Part shown: in pieces, positions 7,814 to 16,255 of the stretch
Layout of the letters: each line of letters starts with the position of its first letter
Numbering within the stretch: position 1 is the stretch's first letter
DNA from: Oscillospiraceae bacterium
GTDB lineage: Bacteria > Bacillota > Clostridia > Oscillospirales > Oscillospiraceae
DNA: 64,000 bases
Direction: 5' to 3'
Assembly (NCBI GenBank): GCA_017395935.1
Contig: JAFQNL010000004.1
Location: 48,073 to 112,072 of the forward strand
The notes under the pieces: generated by a model
Databases searched by the model: none
What the model saw: the letters and a program-made list of their open reading frames with translations, nothing else
What the model was told of the DNA's origin: nothing
Translations under genes and position numbers: made by a program

Positions 7814-8470
7814 ATGACTAAGCTGAGCCCCTCTGTCCTTTCCGCCGACTTTGCCTGTCTGGCCGAGAGCTGCCGCTCGGTACTGGAGGCCGGCGCCGAC
7901 ATGATCCATTATGACGTGATGGACGGCCATTTTGTGGACAATATCAGCTTCGGCCTGCCCGTGCTGGAGAGTCTGAAGAAGGCTCTGCCTCAGGCGATCT
8001 ACGACGTCCATCTGATGATCACCCATCCCCTGCGCTATGCCGCTGACTTTGCCAAGGCCGGCGCCGACTACATCACCTTCCACGTGGAGACCACGGACGA
8101 TATCCAGCAGACCATTGACGCCATCCGGGCCGCCGGCTGCAAGCCGGGTATGTCCCTCAAGCCTGACACCCCCGTTGAGGCCCTCTTCCCCTGGCTGGAT
8201 CAGCTCTCGCTGGTCCTGGTTATGGGCGTCGAGCCCGGCCACGGCGGACAGGCCTTCCTGAACTCGGCTCTGGACAAGCTGGCCGCCCTCCGGGCCGAAT
8301 GCCGCCGCCGGGGCCTCGGGGAGATGCTGCTGAGTGTGGACGGAGGCGTCAAGCTGGGTACCACCGGCCCCGCCTGCGTGGCCGCCGGAGCCAACCTGCT
8401 GGTGGCCGGCAGCGCCGTCTTCTGCGCCCAAGATAAGGCCAAAGCTGTGGCCGAATTCCGCAGCCTCTGA
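7814..8470 (+). CDS. rpe: Ribulose-phosphate 3-epimerase
   Basis: Interconverts ribulose 5-phosphate and xylulose 5-phosphate in the pentose phosphate pathway. The 218-aa product is a complete TIM barrel: N-terminal LSPSVLSADF, metal-binding residues in HYDVMDGHFV and DVHLM, the catalytic loop VMGVEPGHGGQ, and the phosphate-binding SVDGGV and GSAVF. ATG 7814 is chosen because AGGAG lies 8 bp before it; the open frame upstream to 7697 runs through the promoter and is not coding. It is transcribed alone and followed by a terminator. Confidence 0.96.
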   Translation: MTKLSPSVLSADFACLAESCRSVLEAGADMIHYDVMDGHFVDNISFGLPVLESLKKALPQAIYDVHLMITHPLRYAADFAKAGADYITFHVETTDDIQQTIDAIRAAGCKPGMSLKPDTPVEALFPWLDQLSLVLVMGVEPGHGGQAFLNSALDKLAALRAECRRRGLGEMLLSVDGGVKLGTTGPACVAAGANLLVAGSAVFCAQDKAKAVAEFRSL

Positions 8471-8492
8471 GCCCTCCGCTTCCCCTGTACCA

Positions 8493-8530
8493 GAAAGCCG
8501 CCGGTCAGGCGGCTTTCGGCATTTTATTTT
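8493..8530 (+). terminator. Terminator of rpe
   Basis: Hairpin GAAAGCCGCC / GGCGGCTTTC followed by ATTTTATTTTC. Confidence 0.8.
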
Positions 8531-8551
8531 CAAAGGAATGTCTGACACTTA

Positions 8552-8580
8552 TTGACAGATTTGAAATTTCATGTTACCAT
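8552..8580 (+). promoter_or_regulatory. Promoter of the secreted FN3 protein
   Basis: Consensus TTGACA (8552-8557), 17-bp AT-rich spacer, weak -10 TACCAT (8575-8580). The coding start follows at 8627. Confidence 0.65.
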
Positions 8581-8626
8581 TTCCATTAAGATGTTACAAA
8601 TAGTATCAATTTCAGGAGGGACCACT

Positions 8627-11600
8627 ATGAACAACCGTTGGAACAGATTTCTGTCTCTGATGCTGGCTCTGTGCACCGTCCTCACCATGATCCCCGCCGG
8701 CTTTGCTCTGGAAACCCCCGAGGAACTTCCCCAGCAGCCTGAGGCCGAGGCAGAAGAGGTCATCGCCGAGGAAGAGGCTGCTCCCGTCGAGCAGGAGCCT
8801 GCCGCCGAGACTCCCGTTATGGAAGAGACTGCCGTCTCTGAACCCATTGAGGGTGTTATGGCCGCCGCTGTCATCGAGCTGGATAAGACTGCCGGCACCG
8901 ATTACCCCAGCCTGCAGCTGACCGGTCTGGGCAGCTTTACTCTGGCTGAGGAGCTGATCTCCAAGCTCAATGCCAAGCGGGCCGGCAACGGCGCCTCCTC
9001 CCTCATCCGTGTAGACGAGGCTATGAGCGCCGCTCTGGACATGGCTGCCGAGCATGTTCTGGGCACCAACGCTGTCCGTCCCAACGGCGAGAGCTGGCTG
9101 ACCATCGCCGGCGACCATGAGCTGGCTGTCAACGAGGGTTCTGAGCCTCTCTGCGCCTTTTTGACTGCCGACGAGGCCGACGCTGAGGCCGCTCTGGAGA
9201 CTCTGCTGAGCGCCTATCCCACTCTGGCCGACAGCACCAGCTACAACAACGTGGGCGCTGCCTGCTTCCAGCGGGACAACGGCCTGGTCTACTGGGCTGT
9301 TCTGGCCTTTAACGGCCCCGGCTATGAGAGCTGCGCTGCCAAGGGCGAGCTGAGCTACAGCTATAATGTGCCCTTTACCGCCGATAGTCTGGACGCCGCT
9401 CTGGTCGTGGAGGCTGAGGATACCGATCTGAGCCTGGGCGAGAGCTTCACCCTCAACGCCGCTCTGGTCACCGACCAGGACAGCATTGTGCTCGACGCCT
9501 CCCTGCTCACCTTTGCCACCTCCGACGAGAAGGTAGTCTCCGTTGACGAGACCGGTAAGGTCACTGCCGCCGGCGACGGTCAGGCTGACGTCACCGTCAC
9601 CCTGAAGGCCGAGGAATCCATCACCACCTCTATCTCCTATACCTCTACCCTGAATCTGACTTCCCCCGTCCTCAAGAGCGCCGCCAACCAGACTGCCGGC
9701 ATCAAGATCACCTGGGAAGCTGTTCCCGGCGCTACCTCCTATCGAATCTATCGCTCCACCACCGCCGGCACCTGGAAGGATCGTCTGGCTACTGTAGCCG
9801 CTCCCGGCACCAGCTATGTGGACAAGACTGCCACCGTCGGCACTACTTACTACTACACCGTCCGCAGCGTCCACAATAACGGCGGCACCGATATTCTGGG
9901 CACCTATGACAAGGACGGTCTGGCCATCATCCGTCTGGCCACTCCCACCGTTAAGTCGGCCACTGCCTCCAACAACGGTATCACCGTCGCCTGGAACAAG
10001 GTCAACGGCGCTGCCAACTACTCCGTCTGGCGCAAGGTGGGTACCGGCAGCTGGACCAAGATCGCTACCACCTCCTCCACCACCTATCTGGATACCAACG
10101 TCAAGTCCGGCACCAAGTACACCTATACCATCCGGGCTCATAAGGGCAGCTATATGTCCGACTACAACCGGACCGGCAAGACCGCCACTGCCACCAAGAC
10201 CGTCTCTCTGACCAACTATATCGCCTGGACCGACGTCAAGTACCGGACCGGCGCGGGCACCAGCTATGCCGCCGGCGGCACCTTTAAGGCCGGCGCCACC
10301 GTCACCGTCTACTCCGGCTGGTCCACTACCGCCAACAACACCACCTGGTACAAGGTACTGGTCAACGGCAAGGTCTACTATGTCATGGCTCAGTATCTGC
10401 TGGCCACTCCCACTCTGAAGACTCCCGCCAACCGCTCCGGCGGCGTTCAGGTGGGCTGGAACAAGGTAGCCAACGCCACCGGCTACACCGTCTGGCGTAT
10501 GCCCGAGGGCGGCAGCTGGAAGAAGATTGCCACCATTACCTCCGGCAATACCACCAGCTACATCGACAAGAAGGAAGAGCTGACCAGCGGCGAGACCTAC
10601 TCCTACACCGTCCGGGCCACCAGAAACAGCAAGCAGTCCAGCTATAACAAGACCGGCAAGTCTCTGGTCTATGTTGAGACTCCCGAGCTGATCTCTGCCA
10701 AGGCCGACACCTCCAGCATCACCTTCACCTGGAAGGCCGCTGAGGGCGTTGACGGCTACACCGTCTGGCGTAAGGTCAACAACGGCAGCTGGCAGAAGGT
10801 CCAGACGCTGACCGATCCCACTGTCACCAGCTATAAGGATCTGGACGTCACCAGCCTGACCGAGTACGCCTATACCGTCCGGGCTCAGCTGGGCAAGAAC
10901 CAGTCCCACTATGACACCAAGGGCGTGGCCGATATGATCGTTCTGGCCGGCTCCTTTGAGAACGCTGTGGTCACCTCCGCCACCAAGTATCGTACCGGCG
11001 CGGGTACCAGCTACTCCTCCGACGGCTCTCTGAAGGCCGGCGCCAAGGTCTCTGTCCTGAGCGAGGATCTGAAGAGCACCACCACCAGCTGGTGCCGGAT
11101 TCTGATCACCAACACCAAGGGCAGCTTCCTGCGCTATATCCCCAAGAGCGCCATCCTCACCTCCCCCGCCCTGAAGAAGGTCAGCATCGTCCAGTCCGGT
11201 ATCAAGGTGGAGTGGCCCGCCATCAGCGGCGCTACCCAGTATGAGGTCTGGCGTAAGGCCAACGACGGCAGCTGGAAGCAGATGGCCGTTGTCACCGGCA
11301 CCAACTACACGGATACCTCCGTCTCCACCGGCACCAAGTACACCTACACCCTCCGGGCCACCGTCAACGGCGTCCGCTCCTCCTATAACAGCACCGGCAC
11401 CTCCATCATCTATCTGGCCACTCCCAGCCTGACTTCTGCCATCGCCTGCAAGGTGGGCAGCAAGTACGGTATCCAGGTCCGCTGGGGCGCTGTGGACGGA
11501 GCTGACGGCTATGTGATCTACCGGAGAGCTGCCGGCGCCACCAGCTGGGCTCGTCTGGGCACCACTGCCAACCTGAACTTCTTTGACTCCTCCTCTATGG

Positions 11601-11941
11601 TCAAGGATGTGACCTATTACTACACCGTCCGGGCTTATAAGGGCAGCTATATGTCCTACTATGACAAGACCGGTATCGGCTGCAAGGCTCAGGTCACTCA
11701 GGTGGCTGACTCTGACACCGTCAAGTACACCGTCACCTCCGCTACCCCCTACTATGAGCTCATCAACGGTCAGGTCCTTGGCGCCGGCCAGAAGGGCACT
11801 CTGGCCAAGGGCGATACCATCCGGGTCATTCCCAGCATGGACGTGGTGGAAGACGGCTACTCCGAGGGCGTCACCTACACCCCCTTCCTCCAGGACGGCA
11901 AGATCTATTACGTCCTGACCGCCCGGATCAAGAAGGTCTGA
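8627..11941 (+). CDS. Secreted multidomain CAP / Ig-like / FN3 / SH3 protein
   Basis: A 1104-aa exported protein, probably surface- or matrix-associated. Residues 1-28 form a signal peptide (basic start, hydrophobic core, AGFA). An acidic Glu-rich linker follows. Then come a CAP/SCP-like domain (~105-235), a bacterial Ig-like BIG2 domain (~263-338), FN3 repeats 1 and 2 (~343-520), an SH3-like domain (~525-590), FN3 3 and 4 (~591-775), a second SH3-like domain (~778-844), FN3 5 and 6 (~845-1020), and a third SH3-like end (~1030-1104). FN3 units repeat the phrases YxVWRK, GSW and YTYTxRA. No LPXTG sorting motif or transmembrane anchor is seen. The CAP histidine/glutamate set looks incomplete, so it may be binding rather than catalytic. 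ATG 8627 follows AGGAGGG. Function inferred as adhesion or cell-wall binding. Confidence 0.85.
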   Translation: MNNRWNRFLSLMLALCTVLTMIPAGFALETPEELPQQPEAEAEEVIAEEEAAPVEQEPAAETPVMEETAVSEPIEGVMAAAVIELDKTAGTDYPSLQLTGLGSFTLAEELISKLNAKRAGNGASSLIRVDEAMSAALDMAAEHVLGTNAVRPNGESWLTIAGDHELAVNEGSEPLCAFLTADEADAEAALETLLSAYPTLADSTSYNNVGAACFQRDNGLVYWAVLAFNGPGYESCAAKGELSYSYNVPFTADSLDAALVVEAEDTDLSLGESFTLNAALVTDQDSIVLDASLLTFATSDEKVVSVDETGKVTAAGDGQADVTVTLKAEESITTSISYTSTLNLTSPVLKSAANQTAGIKITWEAVPGATSYRIYRSTTAGTWKDRLATVAAPGTSYVDKTATVGTTYYYTVRSVHNNGGTDILGTYDKDGLAIIRLATPTVKSATASNNGITVAWNKVNGAANYSVWRKVGTGSWTKIATTSSTTYLDTNVKSGTKYTYTIRAHKGSYMSDYNRTGKTATATKTVSLTNYIAWTDVKYRTGAGTSYAAGGTFKAGATVTVYSGWSTTANNTTWYKVLVNGKVYYVMAQYLLATPTLKTPANRSGGVQVGWNKVANATGYTVWRMPEGGSWKKIATITSGNTTSYIDKKEELTSGETYSYTVRATRNSKQSSYNKTGKSLVYVETPELISAKADTSSITFTWKAAEGVDGYTVWRKVNNGSWQKVQTLTDPTVTSYKDLDVTSLTEYAYTVRAQLGKNQSHYDTKGVADMIVLAGSFENAVVTSATKYRTGAGTSYSSDGSLKAGAKVSVLSEDLKSTTTSWCRILITNTKGSFLRYIPKSAILTSPALKKVSIVQSGIKVEWPAISGATQYEVWRKANDGSWKQMAVVTGTNYTDTSVSTGTKYTYTLRATVNGVRSSYNSTGTSIIYLATPSLTSAIACKVGSKYGIQVRWGAVDGADGYVIYRRAAGATSWARLGTTANLNFFDSSSMVKDVTYYYTVRAYKGSYMSYYDKTGIGCKAQVTQVADSDTVKYTVTSATPYYELINGQVLGAGQKGTLAKGDTIRVIPSMDVVEDGYSEGVTYTPFLQDGKIYYVLTARIKKV

Positions 11942-11975
11942 TGATCTTCCCCGGACCCTCCCCTTTATAACCGAC

Positions 11976-12010
11976 AACCCCCGCTGTCTTTGGGCAGCGG
12001 GGGTTTTTCT
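11976..12010 (+). terminator. Terminator of secreted FN3 protein
   Basis: Hairpin AACCCCCGCTG / CAGCGGGGGTT followed by a T-run, 35 bp after the stop codon. Confidence 0.9.
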
Positions 12011-12056
12011 CTTCTCTTCCGGCCGGCAGCCCGTTCTCTCTCCGGCCTGCCGGGCA

Positions 12057-12090
12057 GAAAAAGCCCCCCGCGGCAGCCGCCGCGGGGGGG
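12057..12090 (-). terminator. Terminator of the ssnA-hydA-xdhC-ygfK unit
   Basis: On the minus strand a very GC-rich hairpin (CCCCCCCGCG / CGCGGGGGG) is followed by TTTTT, 65 bp after the ygfK-like stop at 12155. It closes the minus-strand purine operon. Confidence 0.85.
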
Positions 12091-12154
12091 ACAGGTCCGG
12101 CTGTTCTGCCGGCTCTTATTATTTGCTCTGCTTCAGGCGCTTTTCCGTGCCGCC

Positions 12155-13774
12155 TCAGTTCAGGAAGGTCCGGACAACCTCCCGCAGCTGCTCGGGCAGC
12201 TCTTCCAGTTGGGTAATCTCCCTCTCCCCCACCCGGGCCACGAAGCCGGTATCGGTGAGCCGGAAACCCTGATTGGCGCTGTCGGCCATGGTCGCCTCCG
12301 AAGAGAAGAGGGTGAATTTATCCCGGTAGGGGGTATAGCCGAAGGGGCAGAAGCAGGCGCAGTTTCCGCACTCGTTGCACAGGTCGTCCACATGGACGGC
12401 CTTTTTCAGCTCCGTCAGCGGGAGATTGGCCCGGTTGGGACAGACATCCACGCAGTTCCGGCACTGGTAGCAGGCCAGATCCGTCAGCGGACGCAGCACC
12501 GTTCTGCCCGGCTTCTCCTTCTGATAGTAGCTGTCCTCGGCCACCTGTTCAATCAGCCGGTCCAGAAGACGGCAGTCCACCTGTTCGGGAATGGTCTCGG
12601 GGGCCAGCCCGGCCAGCCGGGTCAGGTTCTTGTATCCCCCCTGCTTCAGCAGCAGGGTGGCCAGCGTGACGGGGGCAATACCGGCCGAGAGCACCTGAGC
12701 CACGTTATGGGCGTCGATACCGCCGGAGAAGGAGATGGGCAGCGCTCCGTCAAAGGCGTCGCTGAGCAGCTTTGCCGTCCGGATCGACAGCAGGAAGAGG
12801 GGCTTGCCCGACAGATACATGGTCTGGCCGGGGAGCTCCCGGTTCCGGATGGCCACCGGGAAGGTATTGGTCAGCTTGACGCCCATGGTGAGGCCCAGCG
12901 ACCGGGCCAGCTGGGTCATCTCGGTCAGCATTTTTACCGCATAGTCCAGCTTCAGGTCGTGCTCAAAGCCCTCGGGGCCAAAGCTGAGATAGTCATAGCC
13001 CTTTTCATCCAGTACCTTCCGGGCCGTCTCATAGCCCACCAGCGTGGGATTGCACTTGACGAAGGTATGCAGGCCCTTTTCCCGGAGCATATGGGTGATC
13101 ATGGCCTGAATCTGGTCCACCGGGCAGCCGTGGAGGGTGGACAGGGTGACGGTATTACAGAGGGCGGAGGGGATGGCGTCCAGATAGGCCTCGTCCACCA
13201 CCCGGAAGAGATCCAGATGCTTCTTCAGGATGGCCAGAGACTCTGCCCAGACCGGGCTCCGGGAGGCATCCTTCATGGTCTCAATAAAGCCATCAATCTT
13301 GGGCGACTGGAGGCCGGGCAGGTCATAGCCCACCGACATATGGAACTGGAAGCCCTCCGGGCTGCCCAGATCGAACTCCTTTGCCAGCACCTTGATCAGC
13401 AGCCAGGCCTTGATATACTCCTCGGCAGCCTGCGCCACCGTAAGCTCGGTCGACCACTCCACGTTATAAGCCTCGCCCTGAACATAGATACAGGGCTTAT
13501 CCACCGGCAGATCCTCGCCGTCGATGATCTGGACCGTCTTCAGCTCGAAGATCCGGGCGCCGGCGGCATAGGCGGCCACCAGATTATTGGCCAGCTGGGT
13601 ATGGGGGCCGGCAGCCGGGCCCACCGGGTTTTCCATTACGCCGCCGCAGAAGGCCAGAGGCGCGGACTTCGGGCGGACTGCCGGCACATAGAAGACCGAC
13701 TGCTTCTCTCTCATCTCCTTCATTACCGTCAGCAGCAAAGGCTCAAAGGCCATTGGGATCATACGATCACTCAT
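12155..13774 (-). CDS. ygfK: Short YgfK-like reductase (DHOD-like barrel plus 2x4Fe-4S)
   Basis: A 539-aa homologue of the putative selenate reductase subunit YgfK, a member of the gene set linked to anaerobic urate breakdown. Residues ~1-420 match the N-terminal flavin-binding barrel (NPVGPAAGPHTQLA, FELKTVQI, TLSTLHGCP, ISFSGG). Residues ~440-510 match its C-terminal ferredoxin module (CYQCRNCVDVCPNRAN and CNECGNCACFCP). The middle GltD-like FAD/NAD(P)H oxidoreductase part of full-length YgfK (about 1,000 aa) is absent, with no frameshift, so this is a compact form. Electrons must come from elsewhere, such as ferredoxin or a separate flavoprotein. It is last in the ssnA-hydA-xdhC-ygfK unit, 25 bp after xdhC. 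ATG 13774 follows AAAGGAG. Confidence 0.85.
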   Translation of the reverse strand: MSDRMIPMAFEPLLLTVMKEMREKQSVFYVPAVRPKSAPLAFCGGVMENPVGPAAGPHTQLANNLVAAYAAGARIFELKTVQIIDGEDLPVDKPCIYVQGEAYNVEWSTELTVAQAAEEYIKAWLLIKVLAKEFDLGSPEGFQFHMSVGYDLPGLQSPKIDGFIETMKDASRSPVWAESLAILKKHLDLFRVVDEAYLDAIPSALCNTVTLSTLHGCPVDQIQAMITHMLREKGLHTFVKCNPTLVGYETARKVLDEKGYDYLSFGPEGFEHDLKLDYAVKMLTEMTQLARSLGLTMGVKLTNTFPVAIRNRELPGQTMYLSGKPLFLLSIRTAKLLSDAFDGALPISFSGGIDAHNVAQVLSAGIAPVTLATLLLKQGGYKNLTRLAGLAPETIPEQVDCRLLDRLIEQVAEDSYYQKEKPGRTVLRPLTDLACYQCRNCVDVCPNRANLPLTELKKAVHVDDLCNECGNCACFCPFGYTPYRDKFTLFSSEATMADSANQGFRLTDTGFVARVGEREITQLEELPEQLREVVRTFLN

Positions 13775-13799
13775 ATCTCTCGACTCCTTTCCGGTCAGA

Positions 13800-14837
13800 T
13801 CAGTCCTGTTTCTCCTCCGGGGCAGCAGCCCCTTCCATCCGTTCCAGCAGCAGCTTGACGCTGCCGCTGGTCACTGTCGTCTGTTCATCCAGCCGGAGCG
13901 TTACCTCCAGCCGCTCCTGCCGGCAGTGCTCGCCGGTCTCCAGCATCGTCCGGCAGAGCGCGGCCGCCTCGGCCTCCATGGCTCCGCCGCCGATGGTGCC
14001 CAGCTGGCCTTCCCGGGTGACCAGGAACTTGGTTCCCTCTCCCCGGGGCACCGAGCCTGAGACGGCGACAATGGTAGCCAGTATCGCCTCCCCTTCTCCG
14101 CCCCGGGCCAGCAACTGCTCCGGATAGCCGCCGGACTGGCCGCTCTGGCGCCGGACAGAGACCATCTGGGCCAGAATGGCAAGGGCGATCTCCTCCGGCG
14201 TCTGGGCGCCGATCTCCAGTCCGATGGGGGCATGAACCCGTTGGATCACCGCCGGGGAAAAGCCCTTCTGGGCCATACGCTTTTTTACCATCTCCGCCCG
14301 GCTGTGGCTGCCCAGCATACCGGCATAGGCCCACTGCTTGGGCAGGATCTGCTCCAGACACTTCTGGTCAAAGAGATGCTCCCGGGTAAGAATGGCATAG
14401 TAGACCTGATTTCCGCCGGGATGCTGGGCCAGCAGCTGGGTAAAGTCCCCGGTGAGTACCCGATGGGCGCCGGCCTCCCGGGCCCGGTCGGCAAACTCCT
14501 CCCGATCCTCCAGCACGGTGACGAAAAAGCCCAGCCGGTCTGCCATGGGGATCAGCGCCTGAGCCACATGGCCGCCGCCGCAGAGAACCAGCTCCGGCTG
14601 GCCCTCCAGCAGCTCCAGATAGACCTTCTCCCCTCCCAGCGAGAGCGAGCAGCTCTCCGGGATCATAGCCAGCAGCGGCAGCCAGCCGGCCAGGGGGCTG
14701 TCCTTGGGCTGGCAGCTGATGACCACCATGGCCTCGGAAAAGATAATCCGGTGGCCCAGATGAGGTCCCTCGGTGATCACGGCGGTACGGATCCCCTGAC
14801 GCTGGGGGAGCAGGCTTAATAGTTTCAGATAGTTCAT
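13800..14837 (-). CDS. xdhC: XdhC/CoxI-family molybdo-hydroxylase maturation protein, permuted order
   Basis: A 345-aa protein of the family that loads sulfurated molybdenum cofactor into xanthine dehydrogenase-type enzymes. Residues ~75-225 are the Rossmann XdhC_C domain (LVLCGGGHVAQAL, YAGMLGSHSRAEM). Residues ~245-320 are the XdhC_CoxI domain (ATIVAVSGSVPRGEGTKFLV, GTIGGGAMEAE). In classical XdhC the CoxI part comes first, so the order here is reversed. It lies between hydA and ygfK with short gaps. Its presence implies a molybdenum hydroxylase in this organism, but none is encoded in the window. The start at 14837 (MNYLKLL) follows AAAGGAAGAAGC. Confidence 0.85.
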   Translation of the reverse strand: MNYLKLLSLLPQRQGIRTAVITEGPHLGHRIIFSEAMVVISCQPKDSPLAGWLPLLAMIPESCSLSLGGEKVYLELLEGQPELVLCGGGHVAQALIPMADRLGFFVTVLEDREEFADRAREAGAHRVLTGDFTQLLAQHPGGNQVYYAILTREHLFDQKCLEQILPKQWAYAGMLGSHSRAEMVKKRMAQKGFSPAVIQRVHAPIGLEIGAQTPEEIALAILAQMVSVRRQSGQSGGYPEQLLARGGEGEAILATIVAVSGSVPRGEGTKFLVTREGQLGTIGGGAMEAEAAALCRTMLETGEHCRQERLEVTLRLDEQTTVTSGSVKLLLERMEGAAAPEEKQD

Positions 14838-14872
14838 GGATGCTTCTTCCTTTGTCCTGTTTCAGTTTCCTC

Positions 14873-16243
14873 TCAGAGCTGGCAGCTGCTCCGGGGAAGA
14901 TATTGGCCCAGTCCGGCAGCAATCAGCCGGCCGCCGCTGACCACATGGTGGCCCCGGAGGAAAACCTCCTCCACTCTGCCCCGGATCTTCCAGCCCTCGT
15001 AGGGGGTGTAGCCGGCGGCGTTATGGCACTGGTCGGAGCGGATTGTCCCCTCCCAGTTGGGGTCAAAGAGGACAAGATCGCCGTCGCTGCCCACCTGCAG
15101 GCAGCCCTTCCGGGGATAGAGGCCGAAGAGCCGGGCCGGCTGGGCGGCCAGCACCCGGACCAGCCGGGAGGGCTCCGCCCCGTCCTCGGCCACCCAGGAA
15201 TGGTACATGATCCGGACCCGGTCCTCTACGCCGGGCATACCGCCGGGAATGGCGGTAAAGTCTCCCTGTCCCGCCGCCTTCTGCGCGTCGGTAAAGGAGC
15301 AGTGGTCGGTGGAGATCAGGTCAATCTCCCCCTCGTCCAGCGCCTCCCAGAGGGCGGCCAGATCCTCTCCGGTCCGCAGGGGCGGGGAGCAGATATAGCG
15401 CCGCCCCTCCTTCTCGTCGGCGCCCTCAAAGACCCGGTCGGTCAGATGGAGATACTGAGGGCAGGTCTCCACATAGACCTGCTGGCCCTGCTCCCGGGCC
15501 TGTCGGATTACCTCCAGACCCTTTTTGCTGGACAGATGGACCACAATCACAGGTACATCAGCCACCCGGGCCAGCGCCAGCAGCCGGTTCACCGCCTCGG
15601 CCTCGGCCTCGTCGGGCCGGGAGAGGGGATGGCCCTCAGGGCCGGTAATGCCCCGGGCTTTTACCTGCCGCTGCATGACGTCGATCATGCCGCTGTTTTC
15701 ACAGTGGACCCCGACGATACCGCCCAGAGGCTTGAGGGCCAGCAGCACCTCCAGCAGCTCCCTGTCGGTCACCTGATTGGCGTAGGTCATGTAGAGCTTA
15801 AAGGAGGTGACGCCCCGTCGGAAGATCCGGGGCAGATCCGCTTCGGCCTGCCGGTCCCACTGGGAGATGGCCAGATGGAATCCGTAGTCGCAGCTCGCCT
15901 TGCCCTCCGCCTTCCGATGCCAGTTGTCCAGTCCCTGCTCCAGCGTCTCTCCCTTTTCCTGGGTGGCAAAGTCCACGATGGTGGTGGTGCCGCCCAGCAG
16001 GGCGGCGGCGGTGCCGGAGGCAAAGTCGTCGGCGGTCACCGTTGCGCAGACGGGCAGATCCATATGGGTATGGCCGTCGATAAAGCCGGGAAAGACCAGC
16101 TTTCCCTCCGCCTCAATCACCCGGGCCTCCGGGCAGGAGAGCTCCGGGCCGATCGCGGCAATCTTCTCCCCCTCCAGCAGCAGGTCTGCCCGGAGGGATT
16201 CATATTCCGTTACAAGGGTTCCGCCCCGAATCAGGGTCTTCAT
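14873..16243 (-). CDS. hydA: Dihydropyrimidinase / hydantoinase-type cyclic amidohydrolase
   Basis: A 456-aa zinc amidohydrolase that opens cyclic ureides or imides. Seen: metal ligands GHTHMD (H58, H60), the carbamylated bridging lysine K149 in TSFKLYMTY, HCENSG and VVHLSS histidines, and the catalytic Asp in STDHCSF. Length and motifs fit dihydropyrimidinase/HydA. In urate-type clusters HydA is expected to open a ring of a reduced purine product; the exact substrate is inferred. It is 12 bp after ssnA and 35 bp before xdhC, so the four genes form an operon. ATG 16243 is preceded by AAGGAGGAAGG. Confidence 0.92.
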   Translation of the reverse strand: MKTLIRGGTLVTEYESLRADLLLEGEKIAAIGPELSCPEARVIEAEGKLVFPGFIDGHTHMDLPVCATVTADDFASGTAAALLGGTTTIVDFATQEKGETLEQGLDNWHRKAEGKASCDYGFHLAISQWDRQAEADLPRIFRRGVTSFKLYMTYANQVTDRELLEVLLALKPLGGIVGVHCENSGMIDVMQRQVKARGITGPEGHPLSRPDEAEAEAVNRLLALARVADVPVIVVHLSSKKGLEVIRQAREQGQQVYVETCPQYLHLTDRVFEGADEKEGRRYICSPPLRTGEDLAALWEALDEGEIDLISTDHCSFTDAQKAAGQGDFTAIPGGMPGVEDRVRIMYHSWVAEDGAEPSRLVRVLAAQPARLFGLYPRKGCLQVGSDGDLVLFDPNWEGTIRSDQCHNAAGYTPYEGWKIRGRVEEVFLRGHHVVSGGRLIAAGLGQYLPRSSCQL

Positions 16244-16255
16244 TGCCCTTCCTCC

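Noticed and set aside
9650-11700. Possible DNA repeat array
   Set aside because: The similarity is due to six diverged FN3 domains at protein level, not to DNA repeats of an element.
8612-11977. An open frame of over 1,100 codons on the minus strand opposite the secreted FN3 protein
   Set aside because: It is the complement of a codon-biased gene, consists of low-complexity Gly/Ala/Val/Asp runs, and has no ribosome site. The plus strand has signal peptide, domains and promoter.
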